From Komagataeibacter swingsii (GTDB lineage Bacteria > Pseudomonadota > Alphaproteobacteria > Acetobacterales > Acetobacteraceae), in contig NZ_NKUB01000001.1 in assembly GCF_003207895.1 (NCBI RefSeq), positions 124,001 through 188,000 of the forward strand: a DNA stretch of 64,000 nucleotides, read 5' to 3'. Both the position numbers and the translations under genes were made by a program. Below are positions 10,072 through 18,251 of this stretch, one piece after another (position 1 is the first letter of the stretch; the number at the start of each line of letters is the position of its first letter). Under the pieces are notes generated by a model, which saw nothing but the letters and a program-made list of their open reading frames with translations, was not told the origin of the DNA and made no database searches.

Positions 10072-10308
10072 ATGGCAAAGGCAACAAAGCCGGCCGATCT
10101 GCGTGCCAAGACTGTTGAAGAACTGGATACGCTTCTCGTCGATCTGAAGCGCGAGCAGTTCAATCTTCGGTTTCAGCATGCGACCGGCCAGACCGAGGGG
10201 CAGTCCCGCATGCGCGCGGTGCGTCGTGAGATCGCGCGTGTGAAGACTGTCGCAACCGAGGTTGTGAAGAAGAGTTCCGCTGGCCACGCGCCGGCAGTAA
10301 AGTCCTGA
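10072..10308 (+). CDS. rpmC: 50S ribosomal protein L29
   Basis: L29 is a small two-helix protein at the tunnel exit beside L23. The 78 residues include the typical [20 protein letters not shown] helix and the ATGQTEG turn. It is slightly longer than usual because of a Ser/Ala-rich tail. Confidence 0.97.
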   Translation: MAKATKPADLRAKTVEELDTLLVDLKREQFNLRFQHATGQTEGQSRMRAVRREIARVKTVATEVVKKSSAGHAPAVKS

Positions 10309-10321
10309 AGGGAGACGGGCG

Positions 10322-10603
10322 ATGCCAAGGCGCGTCCTGACCGGGCGGGTAACCAGCGACAAGATGGACAAGACCGTAACGGTTCTTGTCGATCGTCGCG
10401 TTATCCATCCGTTGTATAAGAAGTTCATTCGCCGCTCGAAAAAGTATGCGGCGCATGACGGCTTGAATGAATGCAAGGTGGGCGACACGGTGCGCATTGA
10501 GGAATGCAAGCCGATTTCCCGCCGCAAGACCTGGACTGTCGTTGTCCGGAATGGCCAGCCGCTCGCGGCTGCCGCCGGTGCCACGTCTGGTGCGCAGGCG
10601 TAA
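10322..10603 (+). CDS. rpsQ: 30S ribosomal protein S17
   Basis: S17 is an OB-fold primary 16S rRNA binder in the 30S body. The protein has 93 residues and begins [19 protein letters not shown]. The [18 protein letters not shown] segment is conserved, and an Ala/Gly-rich tail of about 15 residues extends beyond the E. coli form. Confidence 0.97.
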   Translation: MPRRVLTGRVTSDKMDKTVTVLVDRRVIHPLYKKFIRRSKKYAAHDGLNECKVGDTVRIEECKPISRRKTWTVVVRNGQPLAAAAGATSGAQA

Positions 10604-10618
10604 AGAAGGGCATAGACC

Positions 10619-10987
10619 ATGATCCATCCCGAGACCAACCTTGACGTGGCCGACAATTCCGGTGCCCGTCAGGTGCAGTGCATCAAGGTGCTGGGCGGTT
10701 CCAAGCGGAAGACTGCCTCGGTCGGCGACGTGATTGTCGTGTCCGTCAAGGAGGCCATCCCCCGCGGCAAGGTCAAGAAGGGCGACGTGCACCAGGCGGT
10801 GATCGTGCGCACCTCTTACCCCGTGCGTCGCGCCGATGGCAGCGCCATCCGCTTCGACCGCAACGCGGCCGTGCTGATCAACAAGCAGCAGGAGCCGATC
10901 GGTACCCGTATCTTTGGCCCGGTCGTGCGCGAACTGCGTGCGCGCAAGTTCATGAAGATCATCTCGCTGGCACCGGAGGTGCTGTAA
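10619..10987 (+). CDS. rplN: 50S ribosomal protein L14
   Basis: L14 lies at the subunit interface. The protein has 122 residues, the exact family length, with the conserved [16 protein letters not shown] and [10 protein letters not shown] blocks. Its TAA stop overlaps the rplX ATG by one base (TAATG). Confidence 0.98.
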   Translation: MIHPETNLDVADNSGARQVQCIKVLGGSKRKTASVGDVIVVSVKEAIPRGKVKKGDVHQAVIVRTSYPVRRADGSAIRFDRNAAVLINKQQEPIGTRIFGPVVRELRARKFMKIISLAPEVL

Positions 10988-11307
10988 TGGCTGCTCGTAT
11001 CAAGAAGGGTGACCAGGTTCTGGTCACCACCGGCGGTTCCAAGGGAACCCGTGGCGAGGTTGTTACAGTCCTGCCCGCGGCCAACAAGGCTGTCGTGCGC
11101 GGCGTGGCGATTGCAAAGCGTCACACCCGTCCTTCCCGCATGGGTGAACAGGGCGGCATCATCCAGAAGGAAATGCCGGTTCACCTGTCCAACCTGAAGC
11201 TGATCGATCCCAAGAGCGGTGACCCGAGGAAGGTCGGCTTCCGCGTTCTGGAAGATGGTCGCAAGGTTCGTGTCGCCAAGGCGACCGGCGAAGTTATCGA
11301 AGGCTGA
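10987..11307 (+). CDS. rplX: 50S ribosomal protein L24
   Basis: L24 initiates assembly of the large subunit. The start is the ATG overlapping the rplN stop ([17 protein letters not shown]), giving 106 residues with the KOW motif [18 protein letters not shown]. The frame is open further upstream inside rplN, but that part does not resemble L24. Confidence 0.97.
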   Translation: MAARIKKGDQVLVTTGGSKGTRGEVVTVLPAANKAVVRGVAIAKRHTRPSRMGEQGGIIQKEMPVHLSNLKLIDPKSGDPRKVGFRVLEDGRKVRVAKATGEVIEG

Positions 11308-11317
11308 GGAGGCGGGT

Positions 11318-11887
11318 ATGTCTGAAGTGAAAGAAGCCCGTCCTGTGCCGCGCATGCAGAAGCGCTACCAGGATGAGATGCGCGCGAAGCTGCGCGAGCA
11401 GTTCGGGTACAAGAACGAGATGCAGGTTCCGCGTCTCGAGAAGATCGTCCTGAACATGGGCGTGGGCGAAGCCGCAGGCGATCAGAAGAAGCTGGATGCG
11501 GCTGTCAAGGAAATGACCCTGATCGCAGGTCAGAAGCCGGTCAAGACGGTGGCCAAGAAGGCCATTGCCGGCTTCAAGATCCGTGAAGGGCTGCCGATCG
11601 GGTGCAAGGTGACGCTGCGTCGCGCGCAGATGTTCGAGTTCCTGGATCGTTTCGTGACGATCGCCCTGCCGCGCGTGCGTGATTTCCGCGGGCTGCCGGC
11701 GAACAAGGGTTTCGACGGTCGTGGCAACTTTGCGATGGGCCTGAAGGAACAGATTGTCTTCCCGGAAATCGAATACGACAAGGTAGACGAAATCCGTGGC
11801 ATGGACATCATCTTCGTGACCACCGCGAAGACGGATGCGGAAGCAAAGGCTCTGCTCAAGGCGTTTGATCTGCCCTTCGCTGCATAA
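11318..11887 (+). CDS. rplE: 50S ribosomal protein L5
   Basis: L5 binds 5S rRNA in the central protuberance. The start is ATG 11318 behind a strong GAGGAGG ribosome binding site, giving 189 residues. The conserved [11 protein letters not shown] and [15 protein letters not shown] blocks are present. The TAA stop lies in the loop of a strong hairpin (11872-11904), and the gap to rpsN is 106 nt, the largest inside the spc group. Confidence 0.97.
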   Translation: MSEVKEARPVPRMQKRYQDEMRAKLREQFGYKNEMQVPRLEKIVLNMGVGEAAGDQKKLDAAVKEMTLIAGQKPVKTVAKKAIAGFKIREGLPIGCKVTLRRAQMFEFLDRFVTIALPRVRDFRGLPANKGFDGRGNFAMGLKEQIVFPEIEYDKVDEIRGMDIIFVTTAKTDAEAKALLKAFDLPFAA

Positions 11888-11904
11888 AAATGTAGCGAAA
11901 GGGC
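11872..11904 (+). promoter_or_regulatory. Strong hairpin with the rplE stop codon in its loop
   Basis: GCCCTTCGCTGCA (11872-11884) pairs with TGTAGCGAAAGGGC (11891-11904). The stem is 13 bp with one bulged A and one G-T pair, and the loop TAAAAA contains the stop codon. The 106-nt gap that follows has no other coding content. A site for translational or transcript-stability control between rplE and rpsN-rpsH is plausible; this region is where S8 feedback operates in E. coli. Confidence 0.55.
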
Positions 11905-11993
11905 TTCCGTCTGAAGTCCAGAAGACCTAATACACACGTTGTTTGGAAAACCGTTGGGAATGGCCCGACAGGTTCCGGAGGGTAAAACAAGGC

Positions 11994-12299
11994 ATGGCCA
12001 AAATTTCCGCCGTTAACCGGAATGTCAAGCGCGAGCGCATGGCAAACCGGGACCGGGCTAAGCGGACTGCACTGAAGAACATCATCATGGACCGGTCGCT
12101 GCCGGTTGAAGATCGCTTCGATGCATCGCTCAAGCTTGCTGAACTTCCTCGCAATGGTTCGCGCGTCCGCGTGCGTCTGCGCTGCAAGTTGACGGGGCGT
12201 CCTCGCGCCAATTACAGAAAGTTCGAACTCTGCCGTATCGCCCTGCGCGACCTGGCCTCTAACGGTCAGATCCCGGGCATGGTCAAATCGAGCTGGTAA
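11994..12299 (+). CDS. rpsN: 30S ribosomal protein S14
   Basis: S14 completes the 30S head. The start is at ATG 11994 ([16 protein letters not shown]), giving 101 residues, the long form without the zinc-binding CXXC pairs of the short paralogue. The C-terminal [19 protein letters not shown] block is conserved. An in-frame upstream ATG (11943) lies in the structured gap and is not typical of the family. Confidence 0.97.
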   Translation: MAKISAVNRNVKRERMANRDRAKRTALKNIIMDRSLPVEDRFDASLKLAELPRNGSRVRVRLRCKLTGRPRANYRKFELCRIALRDLASNGQIPGMVKSSW

Positions 12300-12311
12300 G
12301 GGCAGGGAACG

Positions 12312-12710
12312 ATGTCACTTTCTGATCCTTTGGGTGATCTGCTCACCCGGATCCGCAATGCGCAGCGTGCACGGCATGCTGCATGCGTGGCGCCGGCTTC
12401 AAAGCTGCGCGCCAGTGTTCTCGAGGCGCTGCGCCGCGAGGGATATATCCGTGGTTTCTCCCGCGAGGAACTGCGCAAAGGTGTGGCCCAGCTGCGCATC
12501 GAGCTGAAGTATCTCGATGGTGAGCCGGTCATCAAAGAAATCCACCGTGTGTCCAAGCCGGGGCGCCGCGTCTATTCCAAGATCAAGGAACTGCCGCGCG
12601 TGTATGCCGGTCTGGGCGTGTCGATTCTGTCGACGCCGCGCGGTGTCCTGTCCGATGCGGAGGCCCGCGCTGCCAATGTTGGCGGTGAAGTCCTCTGTCG
12701 TGTATTCTGA
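12312..12710 (+). CDS. rpsH: 30S ribosomal protein S8
   Basis: S8 is a primary 16S rRNA binder and, in E. coli, the translational repressor of the spc operon. The protein has 132 residues: MSLSDPLGDLLTRIRNAQ start, and the conserved STPRGVLSDAEAR segment near the C-terminus. rplF follows after 10 bases with a GAGGAGG-like site. Confidence 0.98.
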   Translation: MSLSDPLGDLLTRIRNAQRARHAACVAPASKLRASVLEALRREGYIRGFSREELRKGVAQLRIELKYLDGEPVIKEIHRVSKPGRRVYSKIKELPRVYAGLGVSILSTPRGVLSDAEARAANVGGEVLCRVF

Positions 12711-12720
12711 GGAGGGATAA

Positions 12721-13254
12721 ATGTCGCGAGTGGGCAAATATCCCGTCGAATTACCGTCGGGCGTTCAGGTTTCCATTGCTGACGGTGTGCTGACGGCAAA
12801 GGGCAAGCTGGGTGAACTCAAGCTGCCGCTGTCCAGCCACGTTTCGGTTGATGTTGCGGATGGCAAGGTTGCCGTCAAGCCGGTCGATACCCAGGCGCAG
12901 GCCCGCATGATGTGGGGAACCACCCGTTCCCTGATCGCGGGTATGGTCAAGGGCGTGTCCGAAGGGTTTTCCAAGACGCTGGAAATCTCCGGAACGGGTT
13001 ACCGTGCCGCGGTGCAGGGGAAGAACCTGGTCATGAACCTCGGTTATTCGCATGACATCGTCTATGCGATTCCCGAAGGGATCAAGATCACGACCCCCCG
13101 CCCCACGGCGGTTACGGTCGAAGGCATTGACAAGCAGCGGGTTGGTCAGGTCGCGCTTGACATCCGCAGCTTCCGCAAGCCCGAGCCTTACAAGGGCAAG
13201 GGTGTCCGTTATGAAACGGAAACCATCCGTCGCAAGGAAGGTAAGAAGAAATAA
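12721..13254 (+). CDS. rplF: 50S ribosomal protein L6
   Basis: L6 lies near the GTPase-associated centre. The protein has 177 residues made of two repeated alpha/beta domains, starting [12 protein letters not shown], with a lysine-rich C-terminus including the [12 protein letters not shown] motif. Its TAA overlaps the rplR ATG by one base. Confidence 0.98.
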   Translation: MSRVGKYPVELPSGVQVSIADGVLTAKGKLGELKLPLSSHVSVDVADGKVAVKPVDTQAQARMMWGTTRSLIAGMVKGVSEGFSKTLEISGTGYRAAVQGKNLVMNLGYSHDIVYAIPEGIKITTPRPTAVTVEGIDKQRVGQVALDIRSFRKPEPYKGKGVRYETETIRRKEGKKK

Positions 13255-13616
13255 TGAGCACGCAGAAGGATCTGCGGGAACGGCGGCGTCAGCGCCTGCG
13301 TTTCCAGCTTCGCCGCAAGAGTGGTGGCCGTCCGCGTCTGTCGGTGTTCCGTTCGGGCAAGAACATCTACGCGCAGGTGATCGACGACGCAGCCGGCCGT
13401 ACCCTGGCTGCGGCTTCGAGCCTGGACAAGGACCTGCGTACGGCCCTCAAGGGTGGTACGGACGTCAAGGCGGCGGGTGCAGTCGGCAAGCTTCTGGCCG
13501 AGCGCGCAGTGGCTGCAGGTGTGTCGAAGGTCGTTTTCGACCGCGGCGCGTATCTCTATCATGGGCGTATCAAGGCCCTGGCGGAGGCTGCCCGTGAGGG
13601 CGGTCTCTCGTTCTGA
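13254..13616 (+). CDS. rplR: 50S ribosomal protein L18
   Basis: L18 binds 5S rRNA together with L5. The protein has 120 residues with the basic N-terminus, the [20 protein letters not shown] core and the C-terminal [23 protein letters not shown] block typical of the family (positions about 95-118). It is translationally coupled to rplF. Confidence 0.98.
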   Translation: MSTQKDLRERRRQRLRFQLRRKSGGRPRLSVFRSGKNIYAQVIDDAAGRTLAAASSLDKDLRTALKGGTDVKAAGAVGKLLAERAVAAGVSKVVFDRGAYLYHGRIKALAEAAREGGLSF

Positions 13617-13633
13617 CGAAAGGGTCACGCATA

Positions 13634-14212
13634 ATGGCACGTGAACCGAGAGAAGGCGGCCGGGGTGGTCGCGATCGCGAGCGCGAAGGCGACGATCTGG
13701 TCGACAAGCTGGTCACGATCAACCGTGTTGCGAAGGTTGTAAAGGGCGGTCGCCGCTTTGCATTCGCAGCCTTGGTTGTCGTTGGTGACCAGAAGGGCCG
13801 TGTAGGGTTCGGCGCGGGCAAGGCCCGTGAAGTTCCCGAAGCGATCCGCAAGGCGACCGACCGCGCGAAGCGGACGATGATCCGCGTTCCGATGAAGGAA
13901 GGCCGTACGCTGCATCACGATGTGGCCGGTCACTTCGGTGCGGGCAAGGTGATCCTGCGCTCCGCTGATGCGGGCACGGGCATCATCGCCGGTGGTCCGA
14001 TGCGCGCGGTGTTCGAAAGCCTTGGCATCAATGACGTGGTGGCGAAGTCCCTCGGGACCCGGAACCCGCATAACATGGTGAAGGCGACATTCGCCGCGCT
14101 GGAGCGTTGCGCCAGCCCGCGTTCGGTTGCCAACCGCCGTGGCAAGAAGGTTTCGGACATCCTGGGGCGCCGTGAGGCTGCGGTAACGACGGAGGCCACG
14201 GCCGATGTCTGA
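13634..14212 (+). CDS. rpsE: 30S ribosomal protein S5
   Basis: S5 contributes to decoding accuracy and to the mRNA entry channel. The protein has 192 residues with the S5 N-terminal double-stranded-RNA-binding-like domain ([17 protein letters not shown]) and a normal C-terminal domain. The first 20 residues are an Arg/Gly/Glu-rich extension. It overlaps rpmD by 8 bases. Confidence 0.98.
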   Translation: MAREPREGGRGGRDREREGDDLVDKLVTINRVAKVVKGGRRFAFAALVVVGDQKGRVGFGAGKAREVPEAIRKATDRAKRTMIRVPMKEGRTLHHDVAGHFGAGKVILRSADAGTGIIAGGPMRAVFESLGINDVVAKSLGTRNPHNMVKATFAALERCASPRSVANRRGKKVSDILGRREAAVTTEATADV

Positions 14213-14393
14213 TACCAAGGCAAAAGTGCGCGTCACCCAGGTGCATTCCGGGAACGGGCAGAAGCCGGGCCAGCAGGCGACACTGATTGGTCTGGGCCTG
14301 AACAAGATTGGTCGTACGCGTGAACTGGAGGATACACCTTCGGTTCGCGGCATGATCCGCAAGGTGTCCCACCTGGTCAAGGTGGAGGATTGA
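14205..14393 (+). CDS. rpmD: 50S ribosomal protein L30
   Basis: L30 is a small peripheral large-subunit protein. The 62 residues include the conserved [21 protein letters not shown] segment (about residues 29-50). The start lies inside rpsE (8-nt overlap), and rplO begins 1 base after its stop, so the three genes are tightly coupled. Confidence 0.97.
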   Translation: MSDTKAKVRVTQVHSGNGQKPGQQATLIGLGLNKIGRTRELEDTPSVRGMIRKVSHLVKVED

Positions 14394-14394
14394 G

Positions 14395-14883
14395 ATGAAC
14401 CTGAACGAACTTCGTGACAACGAAGGCGCGCGTTACACCAAGAAGCGTCTTGGTCGCGGCATCGGCTCTGGCAAGGGCAAGACGTCGGGCAAGGGTGTTA
14501 AGGGTCAGAAAGCGCGTTCCGGTGTGTCCCTGAACGGTTTTGAAGGCGGTCAGCTGCCGATCTACCGTCGTCTGCCCAAGCGTGGATTCAAGAACATTTT
14601 CCGCAAGGATTATGCGATCGTGAATCTGGGCGTGCTGGACAAGGCGATCGCGGCAGGCAAGGTCGATGCCAAGTCAGTCGTGACGGAAGAGGTCCTGGCC
14701 AAGGCAGGGCTGGTTGGTTCCGGCCGTTTCGCCGGGATCCGCCTGCTGGCGGATGGTGAACTGAACCATGCCGTGACCATTGAAGTGTCGGGTGCTTCGG
14801 CCGGTGCCGTCGCCGCTGTCGAAAAGGCAGGCGGCAAGGTGCAGGTCAAGGCGCAGAAGCAGCAGGCTCCTGCCGCGGAATGA
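14395..14883 (+). CDS. rplO: 50S ribosomal protein L15
   Basis: L15 is a late-assembly protein. The protein has 162 residues with the Gly/Lys-rich N-terminal extension ([19 protein letters not shown]) that threads into rRNA. It is the last ribosomal gene before a strong intrinsic terminator, whereas in many bacteria secY would follow directly. Confidence 0.98.
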   Translation: MNLNELRDNEGARYTKKRLGRGIGSGKGKTSGKGVKGQKARSGVSLNGFEGGQLPIYRRLPKRGFKNIFRKDYAIVNLGVLDKAIAAGKVDAKSVVTEEVLAKAGLVGSGRFAGIRLLADGELNHAVTIEVSGASAGAVAAVEKAGGKVQVKAQKQQAPAAE

Positions 14884-14921
14884 CCGGTCCCGGGCACAGG
14901 CACGTTCTGTACCCGGAGCAT

Positions 14922-14985
14922 AATAAAAGCGATGCTGCTTGCACTCGGCGGGCGCATCGCTTTATTACTTTTTGCGGTTTTTTTT
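14922..14985 (+). terminator. Intrinsic terminator between rplO and secY
   Basis: AATAAAAGCGATGC pairs with GCATCGCTTTATT (13 bp with one bulged A) around an 18-nt loop, followed by T5 and then T8. A smaller hairpin (14891-14915) precedes it. The position implies that the spc ribosomal genes end here, at least partly, and that secY-adk has separate or attenuated transcription. Confidence 0.75.
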
Positions 14986-14991
14986 ATCATG

Positions 14992-15021
14992 ACAGCGTCC
15001 CGCCTCCAGCGGTGGCGCTGT
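14992..15021 (+). promoter_or_regulatory. Leader hairpin just before secY
   Basis: ACAGCG pairs with CGCTGT and, inside, CCGC pairs with GCGG around CTCCA. The stem ends just before the AAAGGA ribosome binding site of secY. It could modulate secY translation. Confidence 0.35.
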
Positions 15022-15041
15022 TCTTGTGAAAGGATGGGCGC

Positions 15042-16391
15042 ATGGCCTCCGCGGCCGAACAGTTGGCTGCCAATCTGAATTTCAGTTCCTTTGCCAACGC
15101 AACGGAACTGAAAAAGCGTATCTGGTTCACGCTGGGTGCGCTGATCGTGTATCGGATTGGCACCTATATCCCCGTTCCTGGCGTCGATGCGACGGTGATG
15201 GGGCAGCTTCTGGCCCGGCACCAGGGCGGCATTCTGGGCATGTTCGACATGTTTACCGGTGGAGCGCTGGGGCGCATGACCGTGTTTGCACTGAACATCA
15301 TGCCCTATATCAGTGCCTCGATCATCGTGCAGCTCATGTCGGCGGCGATCCCCTCGCTTGAAGCACTCAAGAAGGAAGGGGAAGGCGGACGGCGGAAGCT
15401 GAACGAATACACCCGCTACCTGACTGTGGTGATTGCCCTGTTTCAGGCCTACGGCATCGCCATCGGGCTTGAGAACATGCATACGGAAGCCGGGTCCGCC
15501 GTGGTCTCCCCCGGGCTTTTCTTCATCGTGTCCTGTGTGCTGACCCTTGTGGGGGGCACCATGTTCCTGATGTGGCTGGGTGAGCAGATTACGTCGCGGG
15601 GGGTCGGTAACGGTATCTCGCTGATCATCTTTGCCGGTATCGTGGCGAACCTGCCCAATGCGTTGGCCAGCCTGTTCCAGCTAGGTTACACCGGCGCGCT
15701 TTCGCCGTTCTTCGTGCTGGTGTTCTTGGTGCTGGCGGCGGTGACAATCGCCTTCATCGTGTTCATGGAACTGGCGCAGCGCCGGGTGGTCATCCAGTAC
15801 CCCAAGCGCCAGGTCGGCCAGCGCATGTTCGGTGGTGATTCGACCCACATGCCGCTGAAGGTAAACACGGCGGGTTCGATTCCGCCCATCTTTGCGTCGT
15901 CCGTGCTGCTGATCCCGGTCACGATCGCGGGGTTCGTCAATAACAGTTCCATGCCGGGCTGGCTGTCCTTCCTGGGGCAGGAGCTGGGACAGGGGCAGCC
16001 GCTTTACATGCTGTTTTACGCGGCGATGATCGTATTCTTCTCCTATTTCTATGCGGCGGTGACCTTCAACCCGCAGGAAACGGCGGAAAACCTACGCAAG
16101 CAGGGGGGCTTTGTGCCGGGGATCCGGCCGGGGGCGAATACGGCTGCCTTCTTTGACCGGATACTGACGCGCATCACGACCATCGGCGCGCTGTATCTTG
16201 TCGCGGTCTGCCTGTTGCCGCAGATCCTGATCAGCCATTACAACGTGCCTTTCTATTTCGGCGGCACGAGTCTGATCATTATCGTGACGGTCACGATTGA
16301 TACGGTGACACAGGTGCAGTCGCATCTGGTCGCGCACCAGTATCAGGGACTTATGCGCCGGGGACGGGGCAGAAAGGGCAGAATGCGGTGA
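15042..16391 (+). CDS. secY: Preprotein translocase subunit SecY
   Basis: SecY is the ten-helix pore of the Sec channel in the inner membrane. The protein has 449 residues with hydrophobic segments spread along the whole length. Conserved pieces include ALNIMPYISASIIVQLM, the cytoplasmic loop GEGGRRKLNEYTRYLTV, and the C-terminal QYQGLMRRGRGR-type tail. The start (MASAAEQLAANLNFS) follows AAAGGA. The stop overlaps the GTG start of adk (GTGA). Confidence 0.98.
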   Translation: MASAAEQLAANLNFSSFANATELKKRIWFTLGALIVYRIGTYIPVPGVDATVMGQLLARHQGGILGMFDMFTGGALGRMTVFALNIMPYISASIIVQLMSAAIPSLEALKKEGEGGRRKLNEYTRYLTVVIALFQAYGIAIGLENMHTEAGSAVVSPGLFFIVSCVLTLVGGTMFLMWLGEQITSRGVGNGISLIIFAGIVANLPNALASLFQLGYTGALSPFFVLVFLVLAAVTIAFIVFMELAQRRVVIQYPKRQVGQRMFGGDSTHMPLKVNTAGSIPPIFASSVLLIPVTIAGFVNNSSMPGWLSFLGQELGQGQPLYMLFYAAMIVFFSYFYAAVTFNPQETAENLRKQGGFVPGIRPGANTAAFFDRILTRITTIGALYLVAVCLLPQILISHYNVPFYFGGTSLIIIVTVTIDTVTQVQSHLVAHQYQGLMRRGRGRKGRMR

Positions 16392-17047
16392 ATATTATTT
16401 TTCTTGGCCCGCCGGGTGCCGGTAAAGGCACCCAGTCAAAGCGGCTGGAAGAACGGTATGGAATCGCCCAGATTTCAACGGGTGACATGCTGCGTGCGGA
16501 AGTCGCGGCCGGAACCCCGCTGGGGCAGAAGGTTAAGTCCATCATGGCGGAAGGCCAGCTTGTGCCTGATGACCTGATCATCGCCATGATCGAAAGCCGC
16601 ATCCGGCAGCCTGATTGCGCGAAGGGGTTCATCCTTGATGGCTTCCCGCGTACCCGGGCGCAGGCGCAGGCGCTGGACCAGATGCTGACCCGTAGCGGCC
16701 AGCATATTGACGCGGTGCTGTTGCTGGACGTGGATGAGAACGCCCTGGCCGACCGCATTGCGGGTCGTTACACCTGCGCCAAGTGCGGTGCGGGGTATAA
16801 TGACCTGTTCAAGAAGCCGAAAGTGGCAGGCACCTGTGATGTCTGTGGCGGGCACGAGTTCATTCGCCGGGAAGATGACCGGCGGGACACCGTGGCCGCA
16901 CGCCTGAAGGCCTACCGGGAGCAGACAGCGCCGATCCTGCCTTATTACGAGGAAGGCAAGCGTCTGTACCGTGTGGACGGGATGGCGGATATCGATACGG
17001 TGACCAAGGAAGTCTTTGCTGTTATCGATCGTATCACGAAAAAGTGA
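16388..17047 (+). CDS. adk: Adenylate kinase
   Basis: Adk interconverts ATP plus AMP with two ADP. The protein has 219 residues with the P-loop GPPGAGKGT at residues 7-15, the FILDGFPRT motif, and a long LID. Four LID cysteines (C130, C133, C150, C153; CXXC-X16-CXXC) should bind zinc. The GTG start overlaps the secY stop by four bases, a common secY-adk coupling. A long non-ribosomal gap follows. Confidence 0.98.
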   Translation: MNIIFLGPPGAGKGTQSKRLEERYGIAQISTGDMLRAEVAAGTPLGQKVKSIMAEGQLVPDDLIIAMIESRIRQPDCAKGFILDGFPRTRAQAQALDQMLTRSGQHIDAVLLLDVDENALADRIAGRYTCAKCGAGYNDLFKKPKVAGTCDVCGGHEFIRREDDRRDTVAARLKAYREQTAPILPYYEEGKRLYRVDGMADIDTVTKEVFAVIDRITKK

Positions 17048-17057
17048 TGAAAAATAA

Positions 17058-17085
17058 TTGACTCGCATGGGGGCAGCAGTATATT
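17058..17085 (+). promoter_or_regulatory. Promoter of the rpsM-rpsK-rpoA-rplQ operon
   Basis: TTGACT and TATATT are separated by 16 bases, a close match to the housekeeping consensus. The pair lies just after adk and about 197 nt before rpsM, so it should start the alpha operon with a long structured leader. Confidence 0.6.
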
Positions 17086-17169
17086 GCGCGCCCTCAAGGT
17101 ATGAGCGTCGTATGAGTCGCCTGCTGATGCGGCGGCTCGTAGGGCCGGAATGAATGATGATGGGGTTGG

Positions 17170-17263
17170 CCGGTTTGAAACCGGTATGTTCACGGCGCTC
17201 CTGCCAGATCGGGCAGGTGGTGTGAAGCAGCCCTGCCTGATAGTTAGTGCCCTGGATCAGGGC
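17170..17263 (+). promoter_or_regulatory. Hairpin-rich leader before rpsM
   Basis: Three separate stems occur in the leader: CCGGTTT/AAACCGG (17170-17184), CTGCC/GGCAG (17201-17216) and GCCCT/AGGGC (17249-17263). The last stem ends just before the GAGGAG ribosome binding site, so folding could gate rpsM translation. E. coli regulates its alpha operon at this position through S4; that comparison is by position only. Confidence 0.4.
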
Positions 17264-17281
17264 GGACGAGGAGTAAGTGGC

Positions 17282-17659
17282 GTGGCACGTATTGCCGGCG
17301 TGAACATCCCAACCAACAAACGGGTCACCATTGGCCTGCGTTATATCTATGGTATCGGGGCCACCAAGGCCCAGGCGATCTGCGACCAGCTGGACATCCC
17401 GGCTGAGCGGCGCGTGAACGAGCTGTCCGATGACGAGATCGGCAAGATCCGTGACCTGATCGACAGCAAGTATCGCGTGGAAGGTGATCTCCGCCGCGAA
17501 GTGGCGATGAACATCAAGCGTCTGATGGATCTTGGCTGCTACCGTGGTCTGCGTCACCGGCGTGGGCTGCCTGTCCATGGTCAGCGGACTCATACCAACG
17601 CCCGTACCCGCAAGGGTAAGGCCGTGGCTATTGCGGGCAAGAAGAAGGCAACCCGCTAA
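17282..17659 (+). CDS. rpsM: 30S ribosomal protein S13
   Basis: S13 bridges the 30S head to the large subunit. The start is GTG 17282 ([14 protein letters not shown] follows the initiator), behind GAGGAGT, giving 125 residues. An upstream in-frame ATG lies in the leader and adds unrelated sequence. The tail [19 protein letters not shown] is conserved. No infA or rpmJ is present beside it. Confidence 0.97.
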   Translation: MARIAGVNIPTNKRVTIGLRYIYGIGATKAQAICDQLDIPAERRVNELSDDEIGKIRDLIDSKYRVEGDLRREVAMNIKRLMDLGCYRGLRHRRGLPVHGQRTHTNARTRKGKAVAIAGKKKATR

Positions 17660-17682
17660 TCAGCGGATTGTCCGGTATGCAA

Positions 17683-17707
17683 GCATGGGGGGCAGCCCGC
17701 CCCATGC
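17683..17707 (+). promoter_or_regulatory. Hairpin in the rpsM-rpsK gap
   Basis: GCATGGGG and CCCCATGC form an exact 8-bp stem around a 9-nt loop, in the middle of the 78-nt gap. No T-run follows. It is one of several stems in alpha operon gaps. Confidence 0.45.
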
Positions 17708-17737
17708 GCCGTTTGAACTGACAGGATCGAGAAAACT

Positions 17738-18130
17738 ATGGCGAAAGCTGCGGCTCCGCGTATTCGCAAGAAAGAGCGGAAAAACATCATTTCCGGTGTG
17801 GCGCATGTGCTGTCCACCTTCAACAACACCATGATCACCATTTCGGATGCGCAGGGCAACGCGATTGCCTGGTCGTCCGCTGGTGCCCAGGGCTTCAAGG
17901 GATCGCGCAAGTCCACGCCGTACGCGGCGCAGGTTGCCGCCGAGGATGCGGGCCGCAAGGCGCGTGAACACGGCATGGAGACGCTGGAAATCGAGGTTTC
18001 CGGTCCCGGGTCGGGGCGTGAGAGCGCACTGCGTGCCCTGCAGGCCGTCGGTTTCTCGATCACGGCCATCCGTGACATGACGCCGGTTCCGCACAACGGC
18101 TGCCGCCCGCGCAAGCGCCGTCGCGTCTGA
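17738..18130 (+). CDS. rpsK: 30S ribosomal protein S11
   Basis: S11 forms part of the platform cleft that binds the Shine-Dalgarno helix. The protein has 130 residues, with conserved [16 protein letters not shown] and a C-terminal [15 protein letters not shown] tail. As in other alphaproteobacteria, rpsD is not found between rpsK and rpoA; instead there is a 121-nt gap with three stems. Confidence 0.98.
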   Translation: MAKAAAPRIRKKERKNIISGVAHVLSTFNNTMITISDAQGNAIAWSSAGAQGFKGSRKSTPYAAQVAAEDAGRKAREHGMETLEIEVSGPGSGRESALRALQAVGFSITAIRDMTPVPHNGCRPRKRRRV

Positions 18131-18151
18131 ACCGCAATCTGCTTAGTCGTA

Positions 18152-18230
18152 TTCCCCCGCATGCGGGGGAAGATTGTCATTCCGGTATCCTGCCGCAGGG
18201 TACCATCTGCCATCGTAACGGGTGGCAGAT
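18152..18230 (+). promoter_or_regulatory. Three consecutive hairpins before rpoA
   Basis: TTCCCCCGCATGCGGGGGAA (18152-18171) is a perfect 20-bp palindrome. GGTATCCTG (18184-18192) pairs with CAGGGTACC (18196-18204), with one wobble. ATCTGCCA (18205-18212) pairs with TGGCAGAT (18223-18230). Stems two and three abut without spacer and end 21 nt before the rpoA start codon. No T-run follows any of them. Confidence 0.6.
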
Positions 18231-18251
18231 CAGTCTTGAAAGGCCATTACC

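Noticed and set aside
3075-10163. Long open frames antisense to the ribosomal genes, for example 3075-4013, 4104-5795, 5713-7059 and 8481-10163 on the minus strand (300-560 codons).
   Set aside because: They mirror the third-position GC bias of genuine genes on the plus strand, have no recognisable domains and cross several gene boundaries.
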